The position numbers were made by a program, and so were the translations under genes. Below, one piece after another: positions 1-7,611 of a stretch of 26,583 nucleotides of DNA. Positions within the stretch are counted from its first letter, which is position 1. Every line of letters starts with the position of its first letter. Under the pieces are notes generated by a model. It had not been told where the DNA came from and did no database searches. It saw nothing but the letters and a program-made list of their open reading frames with translations. The stretch comes from Candidatus Zixiibacteriota bacterium (lineage in GTDB: Bacteria; Zixibacteria; MSB-5A5; SM1-73), in the NCBI GenBank assembly GCA_023127875.1, contig JAGMFA010000010.1, positions 1-26,583 of the forward strand. Direction: 5' to 3'.

Positions 1-116
1 AATAATAAGATGTAAACTGTTTCCTGCTTCTCTTAGTAAGTCCAAAATTTTATGAGCTAAGCAACAACCCCAATATTTACGTTACTTTTTTTTAGAAGCT
101 CCCGAAAAAAAATCTC

Positions 117-144
117 TTGACAAAATAATTGAGGCATATATATT
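117..144 (+). promoter_or_regulatory. Sigma-70-type promoter for the lipoprotein gene
   Basis: A perfect TTGACA at 117-122 is followed after 16 bp by TATATT at 139-144. Transcription would start near 151, giving a leader of about 100 nt before the ATG at 255. The rest of 1-254 holds no readable gene on either strand. Confidence 0.65.
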
Positions 145-254
145 AGTGCGAATTCAAAACGAGAAAGGATTCTTTTTTTAGGTGGTTTTGATTAGTGAAA
201 GATAAAGAAACGTTAAACCCTAAATACTTATAAAAGAAAGGAGTGGGTATCTAA

Positions 255-827
255 ATGAGGAAAGGGATTTTGGTTGCGGGTCTTTTGATCTTTCCGGTGT
301 TGCTTCTGATTCTGGGGTGTGCTGGGGAGCCTACAAACGAGCTGGCGGCGGCCAAAGATGCTTTGGAGAAAGCCAGAGCGGCTGAGGCGGACAAATATGC
401 GCCAGATCTTTTCACCCAAGCTGGAAGCTCCATCACCGAGGCGGAGAATTTGATTGCTCAAAAGAAATATGGAGAGGCAAAAAAGCGTTTGATGGATGCT
501 AAGGGAGTGGCTGAATCGGCTGCGTCCCAGGCGGAAATTAATAAGGAAAACACAAAAACTGAAGTGGAAGATTTCTTTGCCGCCATCGACCAGGCTGTGA
601 AACAACTTAAGGAAACTCAAGACCTGGCAAAGCAGTGGGGAATCCCCAAAAAGAAGAGGGCATTGACTGAGGAGATGTCCGGATGGGATGAACAGCTAAA
701 AAAAGCGCACGCAGAGTACGACAGTGGGAATTATTATTCAGCCAAAGAATTGGCGGCAGGGATTCATCAGGAGGTGACTACCAAAGATAACGAGCTGAGA
801 GAGATGATAATGGCTAAGCAGAAATAA
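255..827 (+). CDS. DUF4398-like helical lipoprotein
   Basis: A 190-aa protein with a basic start, a hydrophobic signal segment and a lipobox ending LILGC, so it is predicted to be lipidated at Cys22. The mature part is almost wholly helical and charged. Residues about 28-95 repeat the pattern A..AL..A...A..YAP.L...A...I..AE.LI...KY.EA, which resembles DUF4398, a domain common in small envelope lipoproteins and often next to OmpA-type proteins. A further helical, coiled-coil-like part follows. The start is supported by AAAGGAG about 11 bases before the ATG. The gene stands alone with its own promoter and terminator. Its function is unknown; a structural role in the periplasm or outer membrane is an inference. 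Confidence 0.8.
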   Translation: MRKGILVAGLLIFPVLLLILGCAGEPTNELAAAKDALEKARAAEADKYAPDLFTQAGSSITEAENLIAQKKYGEAKKRLMDAKGVAESAASQAEINKENTKTEVEDFFAAIDQAVKQLKETQDLAKQWGIPKKKRALTEEMSGWDEQLKKAHAEYDSGNYYSAKELAAGIHQEVTTKDNELREMIMAKQK

Positions 828-934
828 TCATTTGCCGATATCTTTTCGCCCGGATTAAACCAAAGGTAGAAAACTAAGTAGAAAAAAACCTGTCGGTTTC
901 GTATTAGACTTCAATCACAGTTTTAAGGGTTATG

Positions 935-967
935 ACAAAGGATCAGAATCTTTCTGATCCTTTTGTC
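935..967 (+). terminator. Rho-independent terminator after the lipoprotein gene
   Basis: GGATCAGA and TCTGATCC form a perfect 8-bp stem around a 5-nt loop. It is extended by GACAAA on the left against TTTTGTC on the right, which also gives the T run. It lies 108 bp after the stop codon. Confidence 0.8.
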
Positions 968-1033
968 GTTTGTGAACTAACTTTTTTCCCGGTATGGGAG
1001 GAGAGATCCCGAAAGACAAAAAAGCAAAGGAGG

Positions 1034-1064
1034 GGGTCAGCTCCCGTCCCCTTCAAGCTGACCC
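1034..1064. repeat. Isolated stem-loop in spacer
   Basis: GGGTCAGCT at 1034-1042 pairs perfectly with AGCTGACCC at 1056-1064 around a 13-nt loop. No T run follows, so it is not an obvious terminator. Its role is unknown. Confidence 0.55.
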
Positions 1065-1390
1065 GATCCCGCTTCTTGTGGGATTTTCCTCTCTTTGCTT
1101 TTGAAACTTTTGTTTTTGTGCTCCCTTTTGACCTAAGCAAACCTCCTAACCCGACAGATTTGCAAGAAGCGCCCTTAAAGACCACTCAAGTAATAATATC
1201 GTCAATCAGTCTGTCAAAACCTGTCACTGGATTTTCAGTTTTTTATATAGAGTGTCTTAAATATTTGCACATAATACCTTGAGTGTAGTGTTCGCTTAAT
1301 CCCATTTTTGCAAAATGAGGAGTCAAACAGTTCCACCGGATCGTGCGGGCTTCCCGATCTTCTATGGATTCGAAGTAACGATTACGTATT

Positions 1391-1410
1391 ATCCACAGGA
1401 TCCTGTGGAT
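1391..1410. repeat. GGATCC-centred mini-element, perfect palindrome
   Basis: A 20-bp perfect palindrome containing the 18-mer TCCACAGGATCCTGTGGA (1392-1409). The same pattern, TCC then 4-5 bases, GGATCC-like core, 2-4 bases, GGA, recurs at 1823-1841, 7454-7471 and 13791-13809. A split copy lies at 19318-19353 and a partial one near 13871. Confidence 0.7.
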
Positions 1411-1620
1411 CTGCTGTCGAGGAATTCTTCATACTTGCTCGATAGGATCGAGTTAGAGAAATATGGGGGTAGAAAAATATGTTCTTTTGTATTCAATGTG
1501 GGAATTGTGTTTTATTATACCCTTCTTTGTTGTCCCCTGGGGGGGATAATATGTGTATGCACTCATACGAGTAGGTTACATAGAACACTCCACATTATTT
1601 AAGAATGAGCCCAAAATCAT

Positions 1621-1662
1621 CGCAGGCTGAAGCTCATTTGAGTCAACTGACCTGTGGCTACC
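1621..1662 (+). repeat. Hairpin repeat copy A with 17-bp loop insert
   Basis: The outer repeat reads CGCAGGCTGAAGC ... CCTGTGGCTACC, which without the insert is a simple hairpin of the type CGCAGGCT-RAA-GCCTGCG. The loop holds TCATTTGAGTCAACTGA (1634-1650), a near-palindrome found again at 7491-7507 and 19329-19345, and in split form at 1816-1851. Confidence 0.7.
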
Positions 1663-1680
1663 TTGACATTCTCCATGTAT

Positions 1681-1762
1681 CCGCCAGGTCCCCCTGACCT
1701 GGCGGACTTTTTTCTCATTTAACGGATTTTGCCTGTCGGGTCAGGAGCCCGACAAACACTTA
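1681..1762 (+). repeat. Composite double-hairpin repeat, copy 1
   Basis: The first hairpin, CCGCCAGGTC/GACCTGGCGG (1681-1705), is followed by a T-rich spacer of about 29 bp and a second hairpin, GTCGGG/CCCGAC (1735-1753). The same two-hairpin arrangement occurs at 4097-4174 and 22737-22813. Confidence 0.75.
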
Positions 1763-1802
1763 GTTGGGTTTTAAATGGTAGCCGCCCATTTGGCGAAAAG
1801 CG

Positions 1803-1880
1803 CGCAGGCTAAAGCTCATTTGTCCATTTGGATCCATAGGAAGTCAACTGATTTCAAGATCCTACGTACCTGCGGTTACC
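1803..1880 (+). repeat. Hairpin repeat copy B with nested inserts
   Basis: This is the same outer repeat as copy A (CGCAGGCTAAAGC ... CCTGCGGTTACC) and the same loop insert. Here the insert is split after TCATTTG by the 19-bp TCCATTTGGATCCATAGGA (1823-1841). A further 17 bp, TTTCAAGATCCTACGTA (1852-1868), follows the insert. Aligned with copy A, both extra blocks are clean additions. Confidence 0.75.
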
Positions 1881-1973
1881 TAAATCAAGGTTCTCCGTTG
1901 AGTTGAGGAGGACAGACAGGCCCAAAGAAGTGTAAAATCACAAGCTCACCCTTTCTGGGACCAGGAAAAAAAC

Positions 1974-2002
1974 TTGACAAAGAGGCTTTGTGTTGCTATT
2001 TT
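1974..2002 (+). promoter_or_regulatory. Strong promoter for the multiheme cytochrome gene
   Basis: TTGACA at 1974-1979, a 17-bp spacer and TATTTT at 1997-2002, preceded by TGC (extended -10). The expected start is near 2009, about 40 nt before the ATG at 2051. Confidence 0.7.
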
Positions 2003-2050
2003 CAACAACCGATAGTGAAAAAAATCCACACCCGGTAGAAAGGTGAACAC

Positions 2051-4027
2051 ATGAAAAGAAATGCTAAAAGCTTAATATTCTTGTCCTTAACCCTAATTTT
2101 CAGTTTCTTGTTCACTTCGGGAGGGTTTACCCAAACCGCCGAGGATTGCCTGATCTGTCATGGGGATGAGAGTCTTACCATGGAGGACTCAACCGGCAAA
2201 GAAATTTCGCTTTTTGTGGATGAATCGGTTTTCGCAAACTCGGTTCACCAGATGTTAAGTTGCGTGGGTTGTCACGTGGGGGTGGAAGCGGATATGCACG
2301 AGACTCCACTTAGTCCGGTGAACTGCGGCATGTGTCATGCGGAGGTGATGGAGCGTTACCAGGCGGGATATCACGGACAAAAGAGACTTGAGGGAGTGGC
2401 GGATGCTCCTACATGCGGGGATTGCCACAGCTACCACAATATCCGTTCAGTAGATGATCCAGAGGCTGATACCTATCGGGGCAATGAGCCTAAGATGTGC
2501 GGCAAATGCCACGGTGGTGAAAAGAATGTGTGTGATAAGTGTGGGAAATGTCCTGGTCCGTATGGGAAGTATATGCAAAGCGTTCACGGTAAGGCACTTG
2601 TTGAGGAGAATCTGGGGGTGGCTGTTTGCTCCGACTGCCACAGAAGCCATAATCTGAAATCCTCTTCCGATCCAACTTCATATTCCCATAGGAGCAATGT
2701 CGCTTCTACCTGTGGTCAGTGTCATCCCATGGAGGAAGAGGAATATAGCCAGGATATTCATGGGACGGCAGTAAAGAAAGGAGATCCAAACGCTCCGGTC
2801 TGCACCGATTGTCACACGACTCATGCCATCAAATCGTCGGCAGATGAGAACTCTTCCACTTATACGGCAAACCTTTCCAAGGTAACCTGCGTCTACTGTC
2901 ATTCCCGGGAAAAGCTGGTTAAAAAGTATGGATACGTGTCTGAGAAAACTACTCCATATCTTGATATGTATCACGGCGTGGGGAGCAGATCGGGAGATAC
3001 CACCACTGCCAGTTGTGTGAGTTGCCACACCAGCCACAACATAAGACCAGAAAGTGACCCTCTCTCCACCATAAACAAAGCTAATCTCCCGCAAACATGC
3101 GGACAGTGTCACGAAGGAGCGGGATCCAACTATGCTAAAGGGTCAATTCATATCGATGCCACCAGCAAGAAAGACATCGAGGTCTATTGGGTGAGAAGAA
3201 TCTATCTTCTCCTCATCATAATGGTGATCGGGGGAATGCTTGCCCACAATGGCGTCATCATGATAAGGTATGCCAGAGAACGTTATAGAGAGGCGAAAAG
3301 CGGGAAAGTGATAAGGTGGAAAACAGTGGAGGTTTTGTGGCACTCTCTTCTGATGCTCTCCTTCACCACTTTGGTTATAACCGGCTTTGCTTACAGATTT
3401 CCTGACTCCTGGTGGTCATCCTGGTTGACCCATTCTCCCGCCGCATTCGCCGCACGTGGGGTGGCTCATCGGGTAGCCGGTGTTGTGTTCATCGGGCTTT
3501 TCGTGTTCGCCTTTCTCCGTTCAGGGTTTACCAAACGTGGTCGGCAACAGATAATAGCCAAATTCCCGATTCTCTCAGATACAACGAACGTAATCCAAAA
3601 TCTTCTTTACAGTTTCGGTTTGTCTTCCAGGCATCCTGAATTTGACCGGTATGACTATACTGAAAAGGCAGAGTACTGGGCGCTCATGTGGGGTGGATTC
3701 GTGATGATAATAACCGGATTTCCCTTGTGGTTCGAGACCTTCTTCTTGGGATTCATCCCCAAGTGGCTGTTGGACATAGCTAAGGCAATTCACTATTACG
3801 AAGCCATATTGGCCACCCTGGCTATAGTGGTGTGGCATTTCTTCTACATGTTCGTGCATCCAGAAAACTATCCGCTAAACTTCACCGGTCTAACCGGCAC
3901 CATGACCGAAGAAGAATACATGGAAAAACATCCCGCAGATTATGAAAAGATGATCGCCAGAGGTGAGCTGATCGGGGAGGAGCCTGAGGAATCGCCAGAC
4001 GAGATAGAAGAATCCAACAAGGATTGA
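2051..4027 (+). CDS. Undecaheme cytochrome c fused to a b-type membrane cytochrome
   Basis: A 658-aa protein. A signal peptide (1-28) leads into an exported domain with eleven CXXCH heme c sites, starting at Cys33, 71, 92, 122, 150, 193, 221, 251, 280, 322 and 350. The last eight fall into four tandem units of about 35 aa (near 121, 192, 250 and 321), each with the pattern C.DCH..H.I.S..DP...N...TCGQCH. The C-terminal half has five membrane helices (about 383-405, 426-448, 471-491, 543-567, 584-605). His431, His473, His581, His596 and His603 are candidate heme b ligands, as in cytochrome b561/formate dehydrogenase gamma-type anchors. A role in passing electrons between the quinone pool and periplasmic hemes is likely from this architecture; the partner is unknown. 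An extra CDKCGKC (161-167) lacks the heme-ligating His. Ribosome site AAAGGTG precedes the ATG. The gene is monocistronic. Confidence 0.9.
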   Translation: MKRNAKSLIFLSLTLIFSFLFTSGGFTQTAEDCLICHGDESLTMEDSTGKEISLFVDESVFANSVHQMLSCVGCHVGVEADMHETPLSPVNCGMCHAEVMERYQAGYHGQKRLEGVADAPTCGDCHSYHNIRSVDDPEADTYRGNEPKMCGKCHGGEKNVCDKCGKCPGPYGKYMQSVHGKALVEENLGVAVCSDCHRSHNLKSSSDPTSYSHRSNVASTCGQCHPMEEEEYSQDIHGTAVKKGDPNAPVCTDCHTTHAIKSSADENSSTYTANLSKVTCVYCHSREKLVKKYGYVSEKTTPYLDMYHGVGSRSGDTTTASCVSCHTSHNIRPESDPLSTINKANLPQTCGQCHEGAGSNYAKGSIHIDATSKKDIEVYWVRRIYLLLIIMVIGGMLAHNGVIMIRYARERYREAKSGKVIRWKTVEVLWHSLLMLSFTTLVITGFAYRFPDSWWSSWLTHSPAAFAARGVAHRVAGVVFIGLFVFAFLRSGFTKRGRQQIIAKFPILSDTTNVIQNLLYSFGLSSRHPEFDRYDYTEKAEYWALMWGGFVMIITGFPLWFETFFLGFIPKWLLDIAKAIHYYEAILATLAIVVWHFFYMFVHPENYPLNFTGLTGTMTEEEYMEKHPADYEKMIARGELIGEEPEESPDEIEESNKD

Positions 4028-4060
4028 TCAGCAAGAACTTTCAGAAATTTAGCTGTACTC

Positions 4061-4092
4061 AAAAGACCAGGATTTACTCCTGGTCTTTTTTT
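4061..4092 (+). terminator. Rho-independent terminator of the cytochrome gene
   Basis: AGACCAGGA pairs with TCCTGGTCT around TTTAC, flanked by AAAA on the left and a run of seven T on the right. It starts 34 bp after the stop codon. Confidence 0.9.
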
Positions 4093-4096
4093 GTGT

Positions 4097-4174
4097 CCGC
4101 CAGGTCCAAATATCTGGCGGATTTTTTTTCGCATATTTGAGAAGATTTTTGCTGTCAGGCCAGAGACCGGACAG
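4097..4174 (+). repeat. Composite double-hairpin repeat, copy 2
   Basis: The first hairpin, CCGCCAG/CTGGCGG (4097-4120), is followed by eight T, and the second, CTGTCAGG/CCGGACAG (4152-4174), has one mismatch. It sits directly behind the cytochrome terminator, so the first hairpin may act as a backup terminator. Confidence 0.7.
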
Positions 4175-4232
4175 GCACAGAAATGTAGTTGCCCAATTCA
4201 TTGGGCGTAATGTCCAAGCCTCTTGACTTAAC

Positions 4233-4802
4233 TCAACACTTAGATCCTGAGGTTCGCTTTTGCGAAGCCAAAATTTTTTTTATCGCCGCCTGGGTTAAGG
4301 CGGCACGATAGTGAAGCCCGCCTGAATCTTGCGCCAAAAGTTTTTCCTTTAAAGAAGAAAGCTCCTCCAGATTCATAAGGGTGAGCTTCTTTATCTCTTT
4401 GGTATCGACGGGTTGCAGATCACCGGAAAGATATTTTGCGGTGAATATATGACTGGTCCAGTTGACCGCTTCTTGACCGCAAGAAAAGGTGACGTGGATT
4501 CTCAGGATATATTTTTCCAACTCGATTTCAGCCCCGGTTTCCTCGTATGCTTCTCTTTTGGCAGAAAGCTCCATATCTTCCCCTGGCTTAATTCCTCCGC
4601 TGGGTGCACGATAAAGCCCTTCCGGATACCAGGGTTTGGCGATCACGATAACTTTATCTTCTTTGAAGATAAACAAAGTGGCATCCGAATTCCGTCCATC
4701 CCTCATGCTACCTTTGAGCATATCAAATTCTGATCGGTTCATGGGAAAGGACATGGTCAACTCGCGAGGCGTGCCATACTTTTTTTCGATTTCCTTAAGC
4801 AT
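4233..4802 (-). CDS. Nudix hydrolase
   Basis: A 189-aa protein with a complete Nudix box at about 69-91: GGIKPGE, seven residues, then REAYEETGA. This matches G-x5-E-x7-REUxEExGU, whose glutamates bind the Mg2+ used to cleave nucleoside diphosphates linked to other groups. The PWYPEGLYRAPSGGIK stretch ahead of the box is typical of the Nudix fold. The substrate cannot be told from sequence. The gene is on the same strand as the ABC importer and cupin genes but 215 bp downstream of the cupin, across a repeat. No strong ribosome site precedes the ATG, so the start is less certain than the family call. Confidence 0.88.
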   Translation of the reverse strand: MLKEIEKKYGTPRELTMSFPMNRSEFDMLKGSMRDGRNSDATLFIFKEDKVIVIAKPWYPEGLYRAPSGGIKPGEDMELSAKREAYEETGAEIELEKYILRIHVTFSCGQEAVNWTSHIFTAKYLSGDLQPVDTKEIKKLTLMNLEELSSLKEKLLAQDSGGLHYRAALTQAAIKKILASQKRTSGSKC

Positions 4803-4852
4803 TGAAGTAATCAGAAAAGGAAAAATTTTTGAAAATATCTGTGCGTTCTTTT

Positions 4853-4926
4853 ACCTCACCCCCTTAGTCCCCCTCTCCACAAAGTGGAGAGGGGGAAACA
4901 GGGAGAGAGGGAAACAGGGAGAGAGG
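4853..4926. repeat. CCCTCTCC/GGAGAGGG hairpin repeat, copy 1
   Basis: The repeat opens ACCTCACCCCCTTAG and has a perfect CCCCCTCTCCAC/GTGGAGAGGGGG hairpin with a short AAA loop. Its purine-rich tail contains a tandem doubling of GGGAAACAGGGAGAGA. Further copies lie at 6428-6487, 7424-7516 (filled) and 13677-13736. Confidence 0.75.
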
Positions 4927-5017
4927 TTCTCCAGCTTATTGAATTCCACGGGCGATTACCTTTGCTAAGGGTATCGCTTTGATTTCGATCGGGACAGGCG
5001 TCAAATGTAAACGCAAA

Positions 5018-5359
5018 CTACTTTTGGTTGGGAACCATGCACAGAAAAATCAAAGCTTTTCTTGATGCGTTTTTGAATTGATGATTTTCCTCCCCCGGAA
5101 CAAACACTGCATCACCTTGTCTAAGAAGAAAAGTTTTGTTTTCGGTGATCAGATTTCCCTCCCCCTTCAGGATAAGCACCTCATGTTCCCATTTGTGTTT
5201 ATGATAGGGAGTATATCCATCCGGTTCGATCTCAAATAACCGCATGGCAAAATTGGGAGCGCCATCCGACTCCGAGATCAACCATCTAATGGTAACTTCT
5301 TTGGCGCCGGGATCACTAACTTCTTCTGCTGTTACGTTCTTGAAATTGGTTACTTTCAC
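5018..5359 (-). CDS. Small single-domain cupin
   Basis: A 113-aa protein with both cupin motifs. Motif 1 is G48...H53-K-H55...E60...G66 and motif 2 is G82-D...P88...H93...N97, so the usual 3-His/1-Glu metal site is complete. Members of this family are small barrel enzymes or sensors that bind sugars, acids or other small ligands; the ligand here is unknown. The start is GTG at 5359, supported by AAGGAGG a few bases upstream. The gene lies 39 bp after the ABC ATPase on the same strand, which suggests co-transcription with the importer and perhaps a role with its substrate. Confidence 0.88.
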   Translation of the reverse strand: MKVTNFKNVTAEEVSDPGAKEVTIRWLISESDGAPNFAMRLFEIEPDGYTPYHKHKWEHEVLILKGEGNLITENKTFLLRQGDAVFVPGEENHQFKNASRKALIFLCMVPNQK

Positions 5360-5398
5360 TGTTCCTCCTTTCTCCTTTGATTGTTCTTTCCTTGTGAA

Positions 5399-6409
5399 TT
5401 AAACTCTTCTCCCGGTGGATTCATCAAAAAGGTGGAGCTTCTCCTTTCGGGCAACAAGCCACGCCGGCTCATCTTCTGGAATTCTCTCCTCGGGTTTCAG
5501 CCTCACAGAAATCAGCAGATCAGAGATATCCACATAAAGATAATTATCCGAACCCAGAGTTTCTGTGACACTGCTTTTTCCAAAAATGCCGTCTTTGGTC
5601 TCGGTCAAAGAGATGGACAAATCCTCCGGACGAATTCCCACCATTACCTTCTTGTCTTTAACTTGCGGCACTCTTTCGCCGGAAACAAAATTCATGGGAG
5701 GACTGCCAATAAAGCCGGCACAGAAAATATCGGCCGGTTTTTGGTAGATTTCCTCAGGCGTGCCCACCTGCAGGATTTTCCCATCTTTCATCACAGCTAA
5801 CCTGTCACTTAATGTCATGGCTTCAGCCTGATCATGGGTCACGTAGATTATGGTGGTTTTGATCTTCTTATGCAATCTTTTCAGCTCGGTGCGCATGCGC
5901 AATCTCAGCTTGGCGTCCAGGTTTGAGAGAGGCTCATCTAAAAGCAAGACTTTGGGCTCCAAAACCAATGCTCTGCCCAAAGCTACCCTTTGCCTTTGCC
6001 CGCCGGAAAGTTCTTTGGGAAGTCTTTTTTCAAAACCGGAAAGACCTAAAAGTTCAATAGCCCACCTCACCTTATCGGTCTTTTCCTTAAGACTTTTTTT
6101 TCTGAGCTTGAGCCCGAAGGCGAGATTGGACTCCACGCTCATGTGAGGGAAGAGGGCATAGCTTTGAAACACCATGGAAATATGGCGCTTCTGCGGCGGG
6201 AGATCATTGACCCGTTGCCCATCAATCAGGATGTCTCCGGCGCTGGGATTTTCCAAGCCTGCCACCGCTTTCAAGGTGGTCGACTTGCCGCATCCGGATG
6301 GCCCCACCAGGGTCAAAAATTCCCCGTCCTCTATGCCGAGGGTTATATTATCGACTGCCACCACATCTTTGAATTTTTTGGTCAAATTCTTAAGCCTGAC
6401 CTCTGCCAC
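5399..6409 (-). CDS. MalK/UgpC-type ABC importer ATPase
   Basis: A 336-aa protein that powers carbohydrate import from the cytoplasmic face. Walker A GPSGCGKST is at 36-44, the Q-loop at Gln82, the signature LSGGQ at 134-138, Walker B VLLLDE at 154-159, a D-loop-like SNLDA after it, and the switch His192. The C-terminal third (about 230-336) is the TOBE/regulatory part typical of MalK, MsmK and UgpC, and the length is close to family size. The start is GTG at 6409 behind AGAGGT. It follows the second permease gene with an 81-bp gap that holds a hairpin repeat. The family call is secure; the sugar is not determined. Confidence 0.93.
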   Translation of the reverse strand: MAEVRLKNLTKKFKDVVAVDNITLGIEDGEFLTLVGPSGCGKSTTLKAVAGLENPSAGDILIDGQRVNDLPPQKRHISMVFQSYALFPHMSVESNLAFGLKLRKKSLKEKTDKVRWAIELLGLSGFEKRLPKELSGGQRQRVALGRALVLEPKVLLLDEPLSNLDAKLRLRMRTELKRLHKKIKTTIIYVTHDQAEAMTLSDRLAVMKDGKILQVGTPEEIYQKPADIFCAGFIGSPPMNFVSGERVPQVKDKKVMVGIRPEDLSISLTETKDGIFGKSSVTETLGSDNYLYVDISDLLISVRLKPEERIPEDEPAWLVARKEKLHLFDESTGRRV

Positions 6410-6427
6410 AGAATACCTCTTTTTTCT

Positions 6428-6487
6428 ACCTCACCCCCTTTGTTCCCCCTCTCCACAAAGTGGAGAGGGGGAGACAGGGGGAGAGGT
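6428..6487. repeat. CCCTCTCC/GGAGAGGG hairpin repeat, copy 2
   Basis: An intact copy of the spacer repeat, with the CCCCCTCTCCAC/GTGGAGAGGGGG stem and a GAGACAGGGGGAGAGGT tail. It fills the gap between the permease and ATPase genes and serves as an empty-loop reference for the copy at 7424-7516. Confidence 0.8.
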
Positions 6488-6490
6488 ATT

Positions 6491-7312
6491 TCATTTCACT
6501 GCGCCGGCGGTCAATCCTTCCCGCATATACCTTTGCACCAGGAAAGTGAAGATGATCACCGGAATACATATCAAAAGCGAGATGGTGGATATGAAATTCT
6601 TTTGCGGTGACCAGCTCAAAATCCTCAACAGATACACTGGTAATGTAGTCTCGGTTCCCTGAAATGTCAAAAAATAAGCGAAGATAAATTCATTCCAAGA
6701 GAGGAAGAAAGTGTAGATGGCTGCCGCACCCAGACCGGGTAACGCCAAAGGAGTTAGTATTTTGAAAAAAGTGCGTGATTTGCTTGCTCCCAGTACAAAT
6801 GCTTGTTCCTCTAAATCTTTGGGAATGGATTCGAACACCCCTTTGGCAATATAAACTGTATAAGGCAGGGCTAAAAGAGTATGAGCCAGACCCACCAAAA
6901 CCTCAGGTGGTAAGAGTGAAAAAGGTCGAGAGAGCAAAAGTTCAGCCACCGGGATTACCGCCGAAATGTCAGGAAAGAGCCTCACCGACAGGAGAAAGAA
7001 AAGTAGGATCGCCACCCCAGGGATTTTGAATCGAGCTAAAGCGTAAGCCGTAGGAGCGCCCAAGAGAAGAGAAAAAGCCACGGCAAAAAGCCCTACCCAT
7101 AGACTGGTCAGACCAGCTTTCATAAAGTCGCTTCTTGACCACAGCACCCCGAACATTTCTAAAGTTGGTTTGAAAGGAAAAAACGGCTCTGGATATTCTC
7201 CGCCGGTGACGATACTTTCCCGATCCGAGATGCTGTATTTGGTCATCATAAACAGGGGAAAGATTATGAAAAACAGAACCACTCCAATCAGGACGAACTT
7301 CAAAACTTTCAT
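6491..7312 (-). CDS. ABC sugar permease, MalG type
   Basis: An inner-membrane subunit with about six helices. It carries the cytoplasmic EAA-like loop EEQAFVLGASKSRTFFKILTPLALP that docks on the ATPase. The open frame extends upstream to an ATG at 7390, but the first 26 codons of that version (MNWQAVKARLRALMCREEQ...) are largely encoded by a spacer hairpin repeat (7354-7419) and have no ribosome site. The start chosen here is ATG 7312 (MKVLKFVLIGVV), which begins just ahead of the first helix as in relatives and has AAGGA 10 bases upstream. This gives 273 aa. Transcribed after the MalF-type gene and before the ATPase. Confidence 0.85.
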   Translation of the reverse strand: MKVLKFVLIGVVLFFIIFPLFMMTKYSISDRESIVTGGEYPEPFFPFKPTLEMFGVLWSRSDFMKAGLTSLWVGLFAVAFSLLLGAPTAYALARFKIPGVAILLFFLLSVRLFPDISAVIPVAELLLSRPFSLLPPEVLVGLAHTLLALPYTVYIAKGVFESIPKDLEEQAFVLGASKSRTFFKILTPLALPGLGAAAIYTFFLSWNEFIFAYFLTFQGTETTLPVYLLRILSWSPQKNFISTISLLICIPVIIFTFLVQRYMREGLTAGAVK

Positions 7313-7353
7313 TAACAGATGGTCCTTCTTGCTTTGTTCCTCTCTACACATCA

Positions 7354-7419
7354 GCGCGCGTAGGCGAGCCTTTACGGCTTGCCAGTTCATACCAAGCCAT
7401 GAAGGCTTGGCTACGCGAC
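7354..7419. repeat. Branched repeat: two hairpins inside a 7-bp outer stem
   Basis: CGCGTAG and CTACGCG form an outer stem. It encloses GGCGAGCC-TTTAC-GGCTTGCC and CCAAGCC-ATGAA-GGCTTGG, which together would fold as a three-way junction. It overlaps the upstream-extended frame of the MalG-type permease. Confidence 0.7.
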
Positions 7420-7423
7420 TTTT

Positions 7424-7516
7424 ACCTCTCCCCCTTTGTTCCCCCTCTCCATGTCCTATGGATCCTGTGGAAAATGGAGAGGGGGATAGATCATTTGACT
7501 CAAATGAGGGATGAGG
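7424..7516. repeat. CCCTCTCC/GGAGAGGG hairpin repeat, copy 3, filled
   Basis: In place of the short ACAAAGT loop seen at 4853 and 6428, the stem CCCCCTCTCCA/TGGAGAGGGGG encloses TCCTATGGATCCTGTGGA (7454-7471) plus a few bases. The tail is interrupted by TCATTTGACTCAAATGA (7491-7507), a palindrome around a central C. Both inserts belong to families seen elsewhere in the window. Confidence 0.8.
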
Positions 7517-7611
7517 TTTTTTAAAATCATAACTTTGTCAAGTTCTTAAAAAATGTTTCCCTTGTCAAAAGTCATAACAGTAAAATGGAGAAAACCCCTA
7601 AAGGGTTCCTC

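Larger units (their letters stand above)
968..1620. other. Gene-free spacer with isolated hairpins
   Basis: No convincing gene was found. The open frames here have no ribosome binding site and no protein-like composition. The stretch holds a 9-bp stem (1034-1064) and a perfect 20-bp palindrome (1391-1410), listed separately. GTATGCACTCATACGAG at about 1554-1570 recurs near 19645. Confidence 0.6.

Noticed and set aside
932..1282. Plus-strand open frame of 116 codons after the lipoprotein gene
   Set aside because: It begins inside the terminator hairpin, has no ribosome site and has a composition unlike a protein.
7530..7570. Promoter for the MalG and ATPase genes (two minus-strand TTGACA hexamers)
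   Set aside because: No matching -10 box lies at 16-18 bp from either hexamer.
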